NCBI GenBank assembly: GCA_937883785.1
Contig: CALGDE010000166.1
Location: 1 to 64,000, forward strand
DNA from: an uncultured cyanobacterium
GTDB lineage: Bacteria > Cyanobacteriota > Cyanobacteriia > CACIAM-69d
Length of the DNA: 64,000 nt
Direction: 5' to 3'
This document shows, one piece after another, positions 1 through 10,200 of the stretch. Numbering within the stretch: the first letter of the stretch is position 1; the number at the start of each line of letters is the position of its first letter. Under the pieces are notes generated by a model that was given only the letters and a program-made list of their open reading frames with translations, ran no database searches and was not told the origin of the DNA. The translations under genes and the position numbers were made by a program.

Positions 1-1
1 C

Positions 2-274
2 ATTGGTGGCCTGCATAACTCTCAATTTGGGGTTGAAAAAGCGGATTTCGTATTAGAATCCTTAGCCATACGCTACGCCGAACTACAGGACTGGTCCACC
101 GCCCGCCGCCTGATCAAAGACTGTCCACCCGACCAAAAAATCAAAGTCCTCGCCACAATTCTGGTGGAATGGGAAAAACAACACACCTGGGTTGTGCGCT
201 TCTCCCAGGACGACCCCATGGGCACCGCCTTCACCGAACACCTAACCCGCGTCCAAAAGATACGCTTTAAATAA
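2..274 (+). CDS. 3' end of an unidentified protein gene (cut by window start)
   Basis: An open frame runs from the first bases of the window to TAA at 272-274, giving about 90 C-terminal residues. The peptide is helical-looking and rich in Ala, Leu, Glu and Trp (for example RYAELQDWSTARRLI and KVLATILVEWEKQ), which resembles helical-hairpin repeats of the TPR/HEAT kind, but I see no diagnostic motif. The start is outside the window, so the family and total length cannot be judged. The codon use and the C-rich third positions match the following Uma2 gene. Function unknown. Confidence 0.5.
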   Translation: MGGLHNSQFGVEKADFVLESLAIRYAELQDWSTARRLIKDCPPDQKIKVLATILVEWEKQHTWVVRFSQDDPMGTAFTEHLTRVQKIRFK

Positions 275-297
275 GCAACAACAACCCTTTTAGCCCC

Positions 298-450
298 ATG
301 GTCGCCCTACCGGATCGCCCCCACCTCCCCCCCCGACGAATACCTCGCCGCCGAAGCCAACTTATCCCTGAAACGTGAATGTACCAAGGCGGCAAATTTC
401 CCATCAAAACTCCCATCCCCGAAGGCGTTAAGACAGAGCCGATAGAATAA
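298..450 (+). pseudogene. degenerate N-terminal remnant of an Uma2-family gene
   Basis: ATG at 298 begins MVALPDRPHL. After a run of eight C's at about 327-334 the reading continues in another frame as DEYLAAEANLSLKRE. After a further frame change at about 379 it continues as YQGGKFPIKTP and ends at TAA 448-450. PDEYLxxE...K(R/H)EYxxG is the usual beginning of Uma2 (DUF820) proteins. I read this as a truncated, twice-frameshifted copy lying directly upstream of an intact Uma2 gene. It has no catalytic core. The joined reading is inference from family pattern. Confidence 0.5.
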
Positions 451-474
451 AGGCACATTTCTCGGGTCCACACG

Positions 475-1128
475 ATGGTTGCCTCCCCACCAAAAGCGAT
501 CGCCCAAACCACCCCCGGCGAAAAACGGGTCACCCTGCACGGGCTGGACTGGCAAGGATACCAACAAATCCTGCACGCCCTCCCCCAACGCCGCGCCGCC
601 CGCCTAACCTACGATCGCGGAACCCTAGAAATCACCGTGCCCTTAGAACCCCACGAATTCTCCCTCCGCCTAATCGAACGATTTATCATCATCCTGATCG
701 AAGAAATGAGGATGAATATCAAAACAATGGGCTCCACAACAATGAACCGCGAAAAGTTTAACCGAGGTTCAGAACCTGATTGCGCCTATTACATTCAAAA
801 CCGATCCGTGGTGGCTGGTCGCAACGTTGACTTTGAAAAAGATCCACCGCCAGATTTAGTCGTAGAAGTGGATATTACTAATACCGATATTGATAAAAAT
901 CGATTCTATGCCGCCATGGGAATTGCTGAATTCTGGCGTTACAACGGTCGGGAATGGTCTATTTTCCAGCTACAGGATGGAATCTATCAAGAATGCACCC
1001 ACAGTCCAACTTTTGGATGGGTAGAAAAAGAGGACTTGTATAAGTTTCTGGCAGAAGCACAAGAGGATGAAATGGAAGCTCAATTTAATTTTCGAGCTTA
1101 TGTTCGAGAGAAAATTAACGTGCTTTAG
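475..1128 (+). CDS. Uma2 family (DUF820) endonuclease-fold protein
   Basis: A 217-residue protein of the Uma2/DUF820 family, a PD-(D/E)XK nuclease-like fold greatly expanded in cyanobacteria and of unknown biological role. Visible features are the SEPDCAYYI segment in the middle and the PPDLVVEVDIT strand (about residues 124-134), which carry the Asp and Glu/Asp positions expected for the metal site. These are followed by the usual helix (NRFYAAMGIAEFWRYN) and a W/Y-containing strand. The length is normal for the family. The ATG at 475 has no strong ribosome binding site but no better start lies upstream. A broken relative lies at 298-450. It may be a transposon-derived or conflict-related nuclease, but the substrate is unknown. 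Confidence 0.85.
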   Translation: MVASPPKAIAQTTPGEKRVTLHGLDWQGYQQILHALPQRRAARLTYDRGTLEITVPLEPHEFSLRLIERFIIILIEEMRMNIKTMGSTTMNREKFNRGSEPDCAYYIQNRSVVAGRNVDFEKDPPPDLVVEVDITNTDIDKNRFYAAMGIAEFWRYNGREWSIFQLQDGIYQECTHSPTFGWVEKEDLYKFLAEAQEDEMEAQFNFRAYVREKINVL

Positions 1129-1285
1129 ATCCTATTTGAACAGACTTGATAACTTTATTTAAAACGGGCTTGGGCGATCGCGACACTGACCCGGTGAAGG
1201 AATCACCACCGTAACCCATTGCCAAAAAATCGATACAATCGTAAGCCACATTGCCCAATTCGCCCTTTACCGTTCTGCGCAGGCT

Positions 1286-4200
1286 ATGGCTTTTTCTTCC
1301 CTGATTCACACCCTCCAGCGATCGCCCCTAACTGACGAATTTTTGACCCGGTGGGAGCGGCAGAATCAGCTTTATTTCACCGGTGCATCGCGGTTAGTGA
1401 AAGGGTTGGTGGCGTCGGCGTTGGCGCAGAAGCAGGAACGTCCCATGGTAGTAGTGACGGCCACGTTGGAAGAGGCGGGGCGCTGGGCGGTGCAATTGGA
1501 AGCGATGGGCTGGGGCGCGGTGAAGTTTTATCCCACCACCGAGGCGTCCCCCTACGAGCCGTTCGACCCTGAGTCGGAGCTGACTTGGGGACAGTTACAA
1601 ATTTTGGCGGATTTGGTGACCGGGGCGCAGACCAATGGTGGGCAGAAAGGAACGGTGATTGTGGCGACGGAGCGATCGCTACAGCCCCATTTGCCGCCGG
1701 TGGAGGTGTTCAAGAAAAATTGCTTGGCGCTGACCACTGGAGCGGAGTGGAATTTGCGGGATTTGGGGCGACGGCTGGCGACGCTGGGCTATGAGCGTAC
1801 GAACCTGGTGGAGACTGAGGGGCAGTGGAGCCAGCGGGGGGACATTATTGATATTTTTCCGGTGTCGTCGGAGCTGCCGGTGCGCCTGGAATGGTTTGGG
1901 GATGAGCTGGAAAAAATTCGCGAGTTTGATCCTGGCAATCAGCGCACATTGGATGCGATCGCCCAGGTCATCCTGACGCCTATGGGCTTTGCGCCGATGA
2001 TTGCCGAGGCGTTGGAGCTGCCACTGGTGCCCGAAAGTGGGGAAGATGAGGAGCCTCTGCAGTCGGAGGGGTGGCACCAGTTTTTGGGGGCGGCGTTTAA
2101 GGAACCGGCGTCGCTACTGGATTATTTGCCCGAGGGGACGGCGATCGCGATCGATGAACTGGAGCAGTGTATGGCCCATGGCGATCGCTGGGCGGAGCAC
2201 GTGGACGATCATTTCCAGTCAGTTTCTGAGGGGGAAGATAGGGGTAAATCATCGACAAAAGTTGTCAAAATTCATCGACATTTTGAAGACCTTTTGCTGG
2301 CAATTGATACGGCTCCCCAGGAGTTTTCGAGACTTTATTTATCGGAATTAGCATCAGATACGGCCAGCGATCGCCTACCCATTGAGAATCCACCGACGCC
2401 GGTTAATTTGGCTGCGCGAACCCTCCCAGCAATGCCCCACCAGTTTGGCAAATTGGCGGAAATGGTGCGGGGAGAATTGGATAAAAAAAGCAAAGTTTGG
2501 CTGGTTTCAGCTCAGCCCAGCCGCTCCGTTGCCCTGCTGCAAGAACATGATTGCCCGGCGCAGTTTATTCCCAGTATTAAAGATTTTCCCGCCATTGAAC
2601 GGTGCCAAAACCAACATATTGCCACTGCCGTTAAATACTCGGGTTTGGCGGAATTAGAGGGGTTTGAGCTGCCCACTTTTCGTATTGCTGTGGTGAGCGA
2701 TCGCGAATTTTACGGACAGCACACATTAGCAACCCCCAGCTACGTACGAAAGCGACGGCGAGCCGCATCAAAACAAATCGATCCCAATAAACTTAGCCCC
2801 GGCGATTATGTGGTTCACCGCAGCCATGGGGTGGGGCAATTTATTAAGTTAGAAACCCTAACCGTTAGTAACGAAACGCGGGAATATTTGGTGCTTAAAT
2901 ATGCCGATGGTTTGCTAAGAATAGCGGCAGATCGGGTAGGGGTCCTATCGCGGTTTCGTAAGACCAGCGAAGGTAAACCCCAGCTCCATAAAATGTCTGG
3001 AAAGGTTTGGGAAAAAACCAAGAAAAAAGTCCAGAAAAGCATTAAAAAAGTTGCCGTTGATTTGCTCGCTCTTTATGCGGCACGAGCAGAACAAACGGGC
3101 TTTCAGTTTCCCTCCGATATGCCTTGGCAACAGGAAATGGAGGAGTCTTTTCCCTATCAGCCAACGCCGGATCAGCTTAAAGCTGTGCAGGCAGTAAAGC
3201 TGGATATGGAGGGCGATCGCCCCATGGATCGACTGGTATGTGGCGACGTGGGCTTTGGCAAAACGGAAGTGGCCGTACGGGCAATTTTCAAGGCGGTTAC
3301 TGCCGATAAACAGTGCGCTTTACTGGCACCGACCACTATTCTTACCCAGCAGCACTATCACACTTTAAAAGAACGATTCGCACCTTATCCCATCAAAATT
3401 GCCTTGCTTAATCGCTTTAGAACTGCGTCTGAAAAAAAGGAAATTCATAAGCAGTTGCTGGCGGGTGAAATCGATATTGTGGTGGGCACCCATTCTATTC
3501 TTGGAAAAACTGTAAAATTCAAGGATCTAGGCTTGCTAGTGGTAGACGAAGAGCAACGATTTGGTGTTAATCAAAAGGAGAAAATCAAGGCGCTAAAAAC
3601 CCATTTAGACGTACTAACTTTAAGTGCTACGCCCATTCCTCGAACGTTATATATGTCCCTGTCGGGTATTCGAGAAATGAGCTTAATTACTACGCCGCCT
3701 CCATCTCGCCGCCCGATCCAAACCCACTTATCGCCCTACAATGAAGAGGCGGTGCGAACGGCAATTCGTCAGGAGTTAGATCGGGGCGGGCAGATTTTTT
3801 ATGTGGTGCCTCGGGTGGAGGGAATTGAAGAAATTGCTGGGAAAATTCGGGAAATGGTGCCTGGAGTACGGCTGGCGATCGCCCACGGTCAAATGGCAGA
3901 AGGAGAGCTAGAAAGCACCATGTTGACCTTTGGAAATGGGGAGGCAGACGTGTTAGTTTGCACCACCATTGTAGAGTCGGGGTTGGATATTCCTCGGGTG
4001 AATACTATTCTGATTGAAGATTCGGAAAAGTTCGGTTTATCTCAGCTTTATCAGTTACGAGGTCGGGTGGGACGCGCTGGAATTCAAGCCCATGCCTGGC
4101 TGTTTTATAAAAATAAGGGCAGCCTTAGTCCGGCGGCGCGAAAACGGCTGCGAGCCATCCAAGAATTTTCTAAATTAGGGTCAGGTTATCAGCTAGCAAT

Positions 4201-4801
4201 GCGGGATATGGAAATTCGCGGCGTGGGTAATCTTTTGGGGGCAGAACAATCGGGTCAAATGAATGATATTGGCTTCGATTTATATATGGATATGCTGAAC
4301 GAGGCGATTCAAGAAATTCGCGGTCAGGAAATTCCTCAGGTGGATGAAACCCAGGTGGATTTGCCTATTACTGCTTTTATTCCTAGCGATTATATTCCCG
4401 ATTTAGATCAGAAAATGGCGGCGTATCGTACCGTGGCGGCGGCGACTAATCGTCGAGAGCTAGCGGAAATTGCGGCGGAATGGTGCGATCGCTACGGACA
4501 GTTACCATCAGCCGCGGAGCAACTTTTCCAGGTAATGGAGTTAAAACAGGTGGCTAAATCTTTGGGATTCTCCCGCATTAAACCGGAAGGAAAACAGCAC
4601 GTGGAATTAGAAACCCCCATGGAAGAACCGGCGTGGAAACTATTAGCGGAAAACCTGCCGAAACATTTGCGATCGCGCTTTGTTTACACGGGCAAAAAAG
4701 TATTGGTGCGAGGCTTGGGCGTGATGAAACCGAAACAACAACTGGATAATTTAATTGAATGGATGGGATATTTAGCAGGATCATTAGTGGCTGCATCCTA
4801 G
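1286..4801 (+). CDS. mfd: transcription-repair coupling factor Mfd
   Basis: A 1171-residue protein with complete Mfd architecture. Mfd displaces RNA polymerase stalled at DNA lesions and recruits UvrA for nucleotide excision repair. The N-terminal UvrB-like region (about 20-340) includes the [11 protein letters not shown] and [10 protein letters not shown] segments. The CarD-like RNA polymerase interaction domain begins near 501 ([16 protein letters not shown]). The superfamily-2 translocase has Walker [12 protein letters not shown] (near 652) and a DEEQ box VVDEEQRFG (near 752), followed by the helicase C-domain ([21 protein letters not shown]) and the C-terminal TRCF domain. The length is typical. 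ATG 1286 gives the canonical N-terminus. The gene stands alone and has no operon partner on its strand within 120 bp. Confidence 0.97.
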   Translation: MAFSSLIHTLQRSPLTDEFLTRWERQNQLYFTGASRLVKGLVASALAQKQERPMVVVTATLEEAGRWAVQLEAMGWGAVKFYPTTEASPYEPFDPESELTWGQLQILADLVTGAQTNGGQKGTVIVATERSLQPHLPPVEVFKKNCLALTTGAEWNLRDLGRRLATLGYERTNLVETEGQWSQRGDIIDIFPVSSELPVRLEWFGDELEKIREFDPGNQRTLDAIAQVILTPMGFAPMIAEALELPLVPESGEDEEPLQSEGWHQFLGAAFKEPASLLDYLPEGTAIAIDELEQCMAHGDRWAEHVDDHFQSVSEGEDRGKSSTKVVKIHRHFEDLLLAIDTAPQEFSRLYLSELASDTASDRLPIENPPTPVNLAARTLPAMPHQFGKLAEMVRGELDKKSKVWLVSAQPSRSVALLQEHDCPAQFIPSIKDFPAIERCQNQHIATAVKYSGLAELEGFELPTFRIAVVSDREFYGQHTLATPSYVRKRRRAASKQIDPNKLSPGDYVVHRSHGVGQFIKLETLTVSNETREYLVLKYADGLLRIAADRVGVLSRFRKTSEGKPQLHKMSGKVWEKTKKKVQKSIKKVAVDLLALYAARAEQTGFQFPSDMPWQQEMEESFPYQPTPDQLKAVQAVKLDMEGDRPMDRLVCGDVGFGKTEVAVRAIFKAVTADKQCALLAPTTILTQQHYHTLKERFAPYPIKIALLNRFRTASEKKEIHKQLLAGEIDIVVGTHSILGKTVKFKDLGLLVVDEEQRFGVNQKEKIKALKTHLDVLTLSATPIPRTLYMSLSGIREMSLITTPPPSRRPIQTHLSPYNEEAVRTAIRQELDRGGQIFYVVPRVEGIEEIAGKIREMVPGVRLAIAHGQMAEGELESTMLTFGNGEADVLVCTTIVESGLDIPRVNTILIEDSEKFGLSQLYQLRGRVGRAGIQAHAWLFYKNKGSLSPAARKRLRAIQEFSKLGSGYQLAMRDMEIRGVGNLLGAEQSGQMNDIGFDLYMDMLNEAIQEIRGQEIPQVDETQVDLPITAFIPSDYIPDLDQKMAAYRTVAAATNRRELAEIAAEWCDRYGQLPSAAEQLFQVMELKQVAKSLGFSRIKPEGKQHVELETPMEEPAWKLLAENLPKHLRSRFVYTGKKVLVRGLGVMKPKQQLDNLIEWMGYLAGSLVAAS

Positions 4802-4915
4802 GGAAATCTTGGCTGTAATGATCTTAAAAACCTAAAAATTGCGCGTAAGAGCCGTGGGTGAGACGATAGAGGGCGCTGCGCTGGGAGCGGTGGCTGCCAG
4901 ATATTGCTAATAAGT

Positions 4916-4933
4916 ATGAAAATTTCTGCATGA
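4916..4933 (+). promoter_or_regulatory. five-codon leader ORF made by a 14-bp duplication over the cysT start
   Basis: The sequence ATGAAAATTTCTGC (4916-4929) is immediately followed by ATGAAAATTTCCGC (4930-4943). The first copy reads MKISA and stops at TGA 4931-4933, which overlaps the cysT ATG at 4930-4932. This ATGA arrangement is typical of translational coupling. The overlap is seen directly. A regulatory role is inference. Confidence 0.4.
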
Positions 4934-5754
4934 AAATTTCCGCCCTAAATCCACTGAAGCTGCCTTGGAATTGGCGGGTGGTGATTGTTTATTTGGCGTT
5001 TATGCTGCTGTTGCCCATGGCGGCCCTATTTCGTCAGGCGAGCTCATTGCCCTTTGATGAGTTTTGGGGAATTGCCACCAGCCCCATTGCCCTCTCTGCC
5101 TACAACATTTCCTTTGGCACAGCGGCGATCGCGGCAGTTATCAACGGATTTTTTGGCACCCTAATCGCCTGGGTTCTCGTCCGCTACCCGTTCCCCGGCA
5201 AAAAGCTCGTGGACGCAGCGGTGGACTTGCCTTTCGCGCTGCCGACGGCGGTGGCGGGGCTGACCCTGGCGACGATTTATAGCGAACAGGGATGGATTGG
5301 TCGATGGTTTGCGCCGTTGGGCATCCAAATCTCTTTCACTCGCCTGGGGGTTTTGGTCTCTATGCTGTTTATTTCCCTACCCTTTGTGGTGCGCACCGTG
5401 GAGCCGGTGCTGGGGGAGCTGGATCACGATATCGAAGAAGCCGCCTGGTCCCTGGGCGCATCCCGCTTTGAAACCTTTCGAAAAGTATTATTGCCCCAGC
5501 TATTTCCGGCAATGATCACCGGTGTTGCCCTGGGATTTTCGCGGGCGGTGGGGGAATTTGGCTCAGTGGTCATCGTCTCCGCCAACCTACCGTTTCAGGA
5601 TTTAATTGCGCCAGTGTTGATTTTCCAGCGCCTCGAACAGTACGACTTTGAAGGAGCGGCGGCGATCGGCACCGTGATGTTACTGCTGTCCCTGGTAATG
5701 CTGTTGGGGATTAACCTATTGCAGGCATGGGGGCGACGCTATGACCGCTCCTAA
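4930..5754 (+). CDS. cysT: sulfate/thiosulfate ABC transporter permease CysT
   Basis: A 274-residue inner-membrane permease with about six hydrophobic segments. It carries the permease EAA-loop signature EEAAWSLGASRFETFRKVLLP-like near residue 168, where the ATPase subunit docks. The DLPFALPTAVAGLTLATIY and AVGEFGSVVIVSANLP segments are characteristic of CysT/CysU rather than molybdate ModB. It pairs with CysW, whose gene overlaps its 3' end by 14 bp, to form the channel of the sulfate importer. The ATPase (CysA) and binding protein (SbpA) genes are not nearby. A 14-bp duplication places a five-codon leader ORF over the start. The ATG at 4930 is the first in-frame start giving the usual N-terminus. 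Confidence 0.93.
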   Translation: MKISALNPLKLPWNWRVVIVYLAFMLLLPMAALFRQASSLPFDEFWGIATSPIALSAYNISFGTAAIAAVINGFFGTLIAWVLVRYPFPGKKLVDAAVDLPFALPTAVAGLTLATIYSEQGWIGRWFAPLGIQISFTRLGVLVSMLFISLPFVVRTVEPVLGELDHDIEEAAWSLGASRFETFRKVLLPQLFPAMITGVALGFSRAVGEFGSVVIVSANLPFQDLIAPVLIFQRLEQYDFEGAAAIGTVMLLLSLVMLLGINLLQAWGRRYDRS

Positions 5755-6664
5755 GCCCAAGATGGATCTGCCCTCTCCCCAATCTCAAACGCCGCCCGCT
5801 GACCAATCCCCTCCGCCTGCCAGCAACCAGCCCCCCGAAGAACCGAACGCAATTTGGCTACAGCGAGGGGCGATCGCCATTGCCCTGCTATATCTAGCGG
5901 CTATCCTATTTCTGCCCGCCCTCAATGTTTTTATCCAAGCCTTTCAAAATGGCGTGGGACCCTTTTTAGAGACGCTACAATCCCCCGACTTCCAGTCCGC
6001 CGCCGGATTAACCTTGCTAATTTGTGTGTTGGTGATTCCGGTGAATGCCGCCTTTGGCATCTGTGCGGCGATCGCCCTAGCCCGCAGTCAATTCACCGGA
6101 CGCGCCTTCGTAATCAGCCTGCTGGATCTCCCCTTTTCCATCTCCCCGGTAGTGGTGGGCTTAATGATGGTGTTGCTATACGGTCGGCGCGGCTGGTTCG
6201 GACCCGCATTGGAAGCCGCCGACATCAAAATCGTCTTTGCCCTCCCCGGCATGATCATCGCCACGGCATTTGTTACCCTTCCCTTCGTCGCCCGTGAAGT
6301 GCTGCCCCTGCTGGAAGAAATGGGCACGGACCAAGAAGAAGCCGCGCGAATCCTGGGAGCCAGCAACTGGCAAGTGTTCTGGCGCATCACCCTACCCAAT
6401 ATCCGCTGGGGATTACTCTACGGCACCATCCTCAGCACCGCCCGCGCCCTCGGGGAATTCGGCGCAGTGTCCGTCGTTTCCGGCAATATCATCCGCAAAA
6501 CCCAAACTCTGCCCCTGTTTGTGGAAGAAGCCTATAAACAATACGAAACCCAAGCCGCCTATTCCGCCGCCGTAGTTTTGGCTCTGCTGGCAGCGGTGGC
6601 CTTAATTTTAAAAACCGTTCTAGAACAGGTATTGTCCAAAGATCGGGGACAAAAGTCAGAGTAA
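5741..6664 (+). CDS. cysW: sulfate/thiosulfate ABC transporter permease CysW
   Basis: A 307-residue permease partner of CysT. The first 40 or so residues are a Pro/Gln/Ser-rich cytoplasmic extension (QSQTPPADQSPPPASNQPP), longer than in most homologues. Six hydrophobic spans follow. The EAA loop reads EEAARILGASNWQVF near residue 199, and GEFGAVSVVSGNI with a KTQTLPLFVEEAYKQY segment is typical of CysW. Its start overlaps cysT by 14 bp, so the two are translated from one message. No ATPase or binding-protein gene follows. The transporter must be completed by genes elsewhere in the genome. Confidence 0.93.
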   Translation: MTAPKPKMDLPSPQSQTPPADQSPPPASNQPPEEPNAIWLQRGAIAIALLYLAAILFLPALNVFIQAFQNGVGPFLETLQSPDFQSAAGLTLLICVLVIPVNAAFGICAAIALARSQFTGRAFVISLLDLPFSISPVVVGLMMVLLYGRRGWFGPALEAADIKIVFALPGMIIATAFVTLPFVAREVLPLLEEMGTDQEEAARILGASNWQVFWRITLPNIRWGLLYGTILSTARALGEFGAVSVVSGNIIRKTQTLPLFVEEAYKQYETQAAYSAAVVLALLAAVALILKTVLEQVLSKDRGQKSE

Positions 6665-7016
6665 GAATTGCCCCCTAAAGAGTGCAATACAAATAACTAG
6701 ATACAAAACAAAACCAATTTAAATTAATCCACAAAAAACAAAAAATAAATCGGCGTTATTTTTGTGAAGTGTCGGGGGAAGTTTGGTTTAAATTGGTGGA
6801 ATTACAAGACAAGGTTTGCGAAGGGGATAAACGGAGCCGATTTGCAAATTTTGAGTTGTGTTTTCGAGCAGTATTTCTAAACAGTGGTTTTTGAACAGTA
6901 TTTGTTTGAATAATGGCTGTTAAATAGTATCTGTTTGAACGGTATCTATCTGTATGACGGTCAATGTTTCGACCAATATTACGGTCAATTTTTAGAAAAG
7001 TGGGGAAGTAATCACC
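6665..7016 (+). other. 352-bp AT-rich intergenic region
   Basis: No gene is seen here. The first 100 bp are A-rich and very low in GC compared with flanking genes. The second half holds degenerate tandem repeats (6870-6957) and two GGTCAAT motifs (6959-6965 and 6983-6989), then the ribosome binding site GGGGAAG for the gene at 7017. Confidence 0.5.
6870..6957 (+). repeat. degenerate 13-15 bp tandem repeats
   Basis: About six head-to-tail units resembling AGTATYTGTTTGAAC follow one another: AGTATTTCTAAAC, AGTGGTTTTTGAAC, AGTATTTGTTTGAAT, AATGGCTGTTAAAT, AGTATCTGTTTGAAC and GGTATCTATCTG. They lie upstream of the small gene at 7017. They may be direct repeats bound by a regulator or simple slippage remnants. 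Confidence 0.5.
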
Positions 7017-7226
7017 ATGGTTATTTGGGTCAACGAACAAATTGATGGCGCAGGAATTTTGCGGGCTTGCATTGCCTGTGAAAACGAAGAGCATGCCCAG
7101 GCTTGTCGTAGTTCTTTTGAGGCAGACCTGTCAGAAGCTCAGCGATCGTCAGGATGGGTTGTGCAAACTCGCACGGTGGGATCTTGGGATGATGTGCCCG
7201 TCAGTGCTTTAAAGCTCAGCATCTAG
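7017..7226 (+). CDS. small unknown protein (69 aa)
   Basis: An ATG at 7017 preceded by GGGGAAG gives a 69-residue acidic soluble protein. It has two cysteine clusters (CIACENEE and HAQAC), a helical middle (SSFEADLSEAQRSSG) and a strand-like end (WVVQTRTVGSWDDVP). The clear ribosome binding site, HIP1 motif use and absence of low-complexity sequence support a real gene. I do not recognise the family with certainty, though it looks like a conserved small cyanobacterial protein. It is convergent with the large GH15-like gene, 73 bp away. Confidence 0.6.
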   Translation: MVIWVNEQIDGAGILRACIACENEEHAQACRSSFEADLSEAQRSSGWVVQTRTVGSWDDVPVSALKLSI

Positions 7227-7299
7227 AGAAAGGGGTGGGCGGGTGCATAACAACGCACCGAGTAAAGGTGAGATTTTTTACGGTGTGTGGGCACGCATC

Positions 7300-10200
7300 C
7301 TACAGAGGCATTTTTGTGGCGGAGTCTTGTTCCCGTAGGCTTATTTCTTGCTGGCCCATTTCTAATAGTAATTGGAAGGCTTTAACCACGTAACCGGCGC
7401 AGGCATAGGGGGACGTTTCATAGAAGGTTTGCCAGGCTTGGGCTTTTACTTCGTTGTAGCGATCGCCATCTTGGGGATGGTTATCCAACCATGCCACCCG
7501 CACCGCATAGCCCACCAGTACGTCCAACACTAAATAATCGTCCACCCAAAGATCAGGGTTTCGCTCCGTAACGGCGGACAATTCCATCAACGTTTCCATA
7601 CACACTTGACGGTAAGTGGGCGCGTCAATTTTGTTAAGAAGATGCTCCACCTGACGGGCAAAGTTCGTTTCCCCAGGGGTCATTTCCGCCAGCAATCGCG
7701 AACTATCTAACCGGTTTCTCCGCTCCAATTTGTCACCAATCACAATACCTTTGCAGTGTTGTAAAAGATTCCATACCTGGTTGTAAAACATGGGGGGAAC
7801 CCGATTGACGGATCCATCAATTTCCCGCTGACGCACCCAACTTCCTGCTGGCGGCAGCGCCTCATCTCGATCTGGCAATAAAATCCATTCAATGGGACGT
7901 TCCGTCTGCTTAATATGCAGCGACTCCTGACTTTGCAGCGCTTGAGTTGCCCCCTGATAGCCCTGTAAAACCTGGCGCAAACGAATGGCAATTTCGAAAG
8001 GATTTTGCTCCAATAACTGTTCGTAAGCTTCATCGGGCGTAACCAATAAATCTCGCCCCAATTCGCTTACCAACAGCAAAATAAAATAACTGGTTCGCAA
8101 CGTTAGAAAGCCTTTGAAAAGCATAGGATCCGTGCGAATTAGCACTCCCAAGCCAATCAAAATTTCCTGACTTAAAACGCGATCGCGAATATCCTCTCCG
8201 CAGAATTGGTCAATCTGCTCCGCAATTTCCCTTTTCGTCATGGGGCGATCAATAATGGCGTCCTCACTGTAGGCTCGACCCACCGCAATGACCTTCTGGC
8301 GCACCAGCAAATCGGTCACCGCATCAGATAATCCATTGTTAGCCCGCCCTAATAGCCCTGCCGTTCGTCGCACGATCGCCCAATACACCTGTCGTTCTGG
8401 CGGCGCACCCTCCGCCACCGCCACCGGAATTCCCCGCGCCGCCCGGGCATACAACTCCGCCAGTAATTCCCGTACCGTTGCTGATCGCCCCGATCCCAAC
8501 CCCGTTTCAAAGTCCAAGGACTCCAGACGCATTAAGTTACCAACAATTTCCACCTGCTCGTATAAATTCACACTGCGGCGCAGTCGATTAAGCAATCCCT
8601 CGCTGGATCCCTCCGACTCAATTTCTAGTTCCTGACGGTTGTCTAGCGATCGCGTTTGGGTCGGGTCAAATTGCAGCAAGTTCGTGTCCGGTAATGCGGA
8701 GGTGATGGGCTGCTGGGTCAGACTGATATTAATGTCATCCAATACGTCTAATCGCCGCAACCCCGCCGTGACCAAAAGCTGTTCTAGGGCATCCACATAA
8801 ATTTGAACGCCGTCGCAGGTGCCGCTTTGACATTCAACGATAAAGCGAATGAGAGGCGACTGGGGATCCACCGCACCGGCTCCGTTGTCCAGGCGATCGT
8901 GGGTAAGCAGCAATGTAACAGTGGGGCGACCGGATTGCTTCCAATGGCGAGCCACGTAGGCCACCTCTGCCCGTAGCTGCGCCGATAAAAAGTCAGGATC
9001 CAGGGTGAGATAAAAATCATCTGAGTCCCACATGGACGGCAGAAACACCACCGTTTGGCGACCGATTTGGTAAATTTGCGAGGTCATCAGCGCCCGCAGC
9101 CGTCGCACGGGTCGCCCGCTTAGCCCCAACTTGGCATTGGCTCCCAAGGCGGCGAAAGCAGTGGATAAATCATCTGACCGGTGTAGCTGAATGGGGGCAA
9201 TTTCATCCAGGGTTTGGGTTTCAATGCCGTAGGTGGCAAGCTGCTCCTGAAGGGGGGTGTCCTCCGCAATAAGCGCTAACTGTACCACCGGCTCCCGCAA
9301 CGATCGCAACGTGCGCCGCCGCCCCAGGGGATCCAAATCTGCCGGCTCCAACAGCCCTTCCAAAATCAACTGCCCCACGGTCCACAGGGACTGGGCCCAC
9401 ACCAGGGGCAGGTTTTCATTGGGGTATCGCTCCTGGGACTGGGGCTCGTGGCGCTCAGCCGCAATCAAATGCTCCGGCACAAAATACACCTCCGGCAACA
9501 GCTTTACGCCGTCTCGATCCACCGCGATTTTCTGCAGCTTGGCTTGATACTCCTCTGCTCCCTGGCGATCGCCTCGGAACAGAGCATCTAGCAACAAATA
9601 GGTGAAAAATAGCGGCCACTCACATTCAATATGCTCAAAGGTTTTTAGCTCATAGGGCTCATAGTGAAGACGATTGGTATCCTCCAAAACAATTTGGTGA
9701 CCGTCCCGCAAAAATCGCTTACAGCCATAATTGCCCTGGAGCTTATCTATCACCGTTTGGCGGGTGCGATCGCGTAACGGCTGATCCTCCACCGCAAACG
9801 CCGGAAAACCAATCACACTCAACAACGCCGCATCGGTTTCCTTCGACGCCGACTCCCGAGGCAATAGGGATTCCAGGGTAATCCGCGCCCGGGCAATTTC
9901 ATCCTCCAGCACGTGAATCACCGAGCCCCGCGCCCCGTCCACCCCAAATAAATTCAGCCCGTTCAACGCCTCCAGCGCCGCCTTCGCCATACCAACCGAG
10001 CTAGCGTTCAGTTCCGGCTTGCCGTGGTTGAGCTTATTGCCCCGTTCCCAAATGCCATAGTCCGCCGTGCGATAGGCGCGACCAATGTAGTACACCAGGT
10101 TTTGCACAAAATTCACCTCGTCCAAGGTGAACACAATTTGCAGCCCCGACGCCGTCATTTGCGCCAGCATCAGCAAAAAAATCGACGTGGCGTCCACCTG

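Noticed and set aside
6756-7094. 112-codon minus-strand open frame opposite the small gene at 7017
   Set aside because: It spans AT-rich tandem repeats and is Asn/Arg/Tyr-rich. The plus-strand gene has a clear ribosome binding site.
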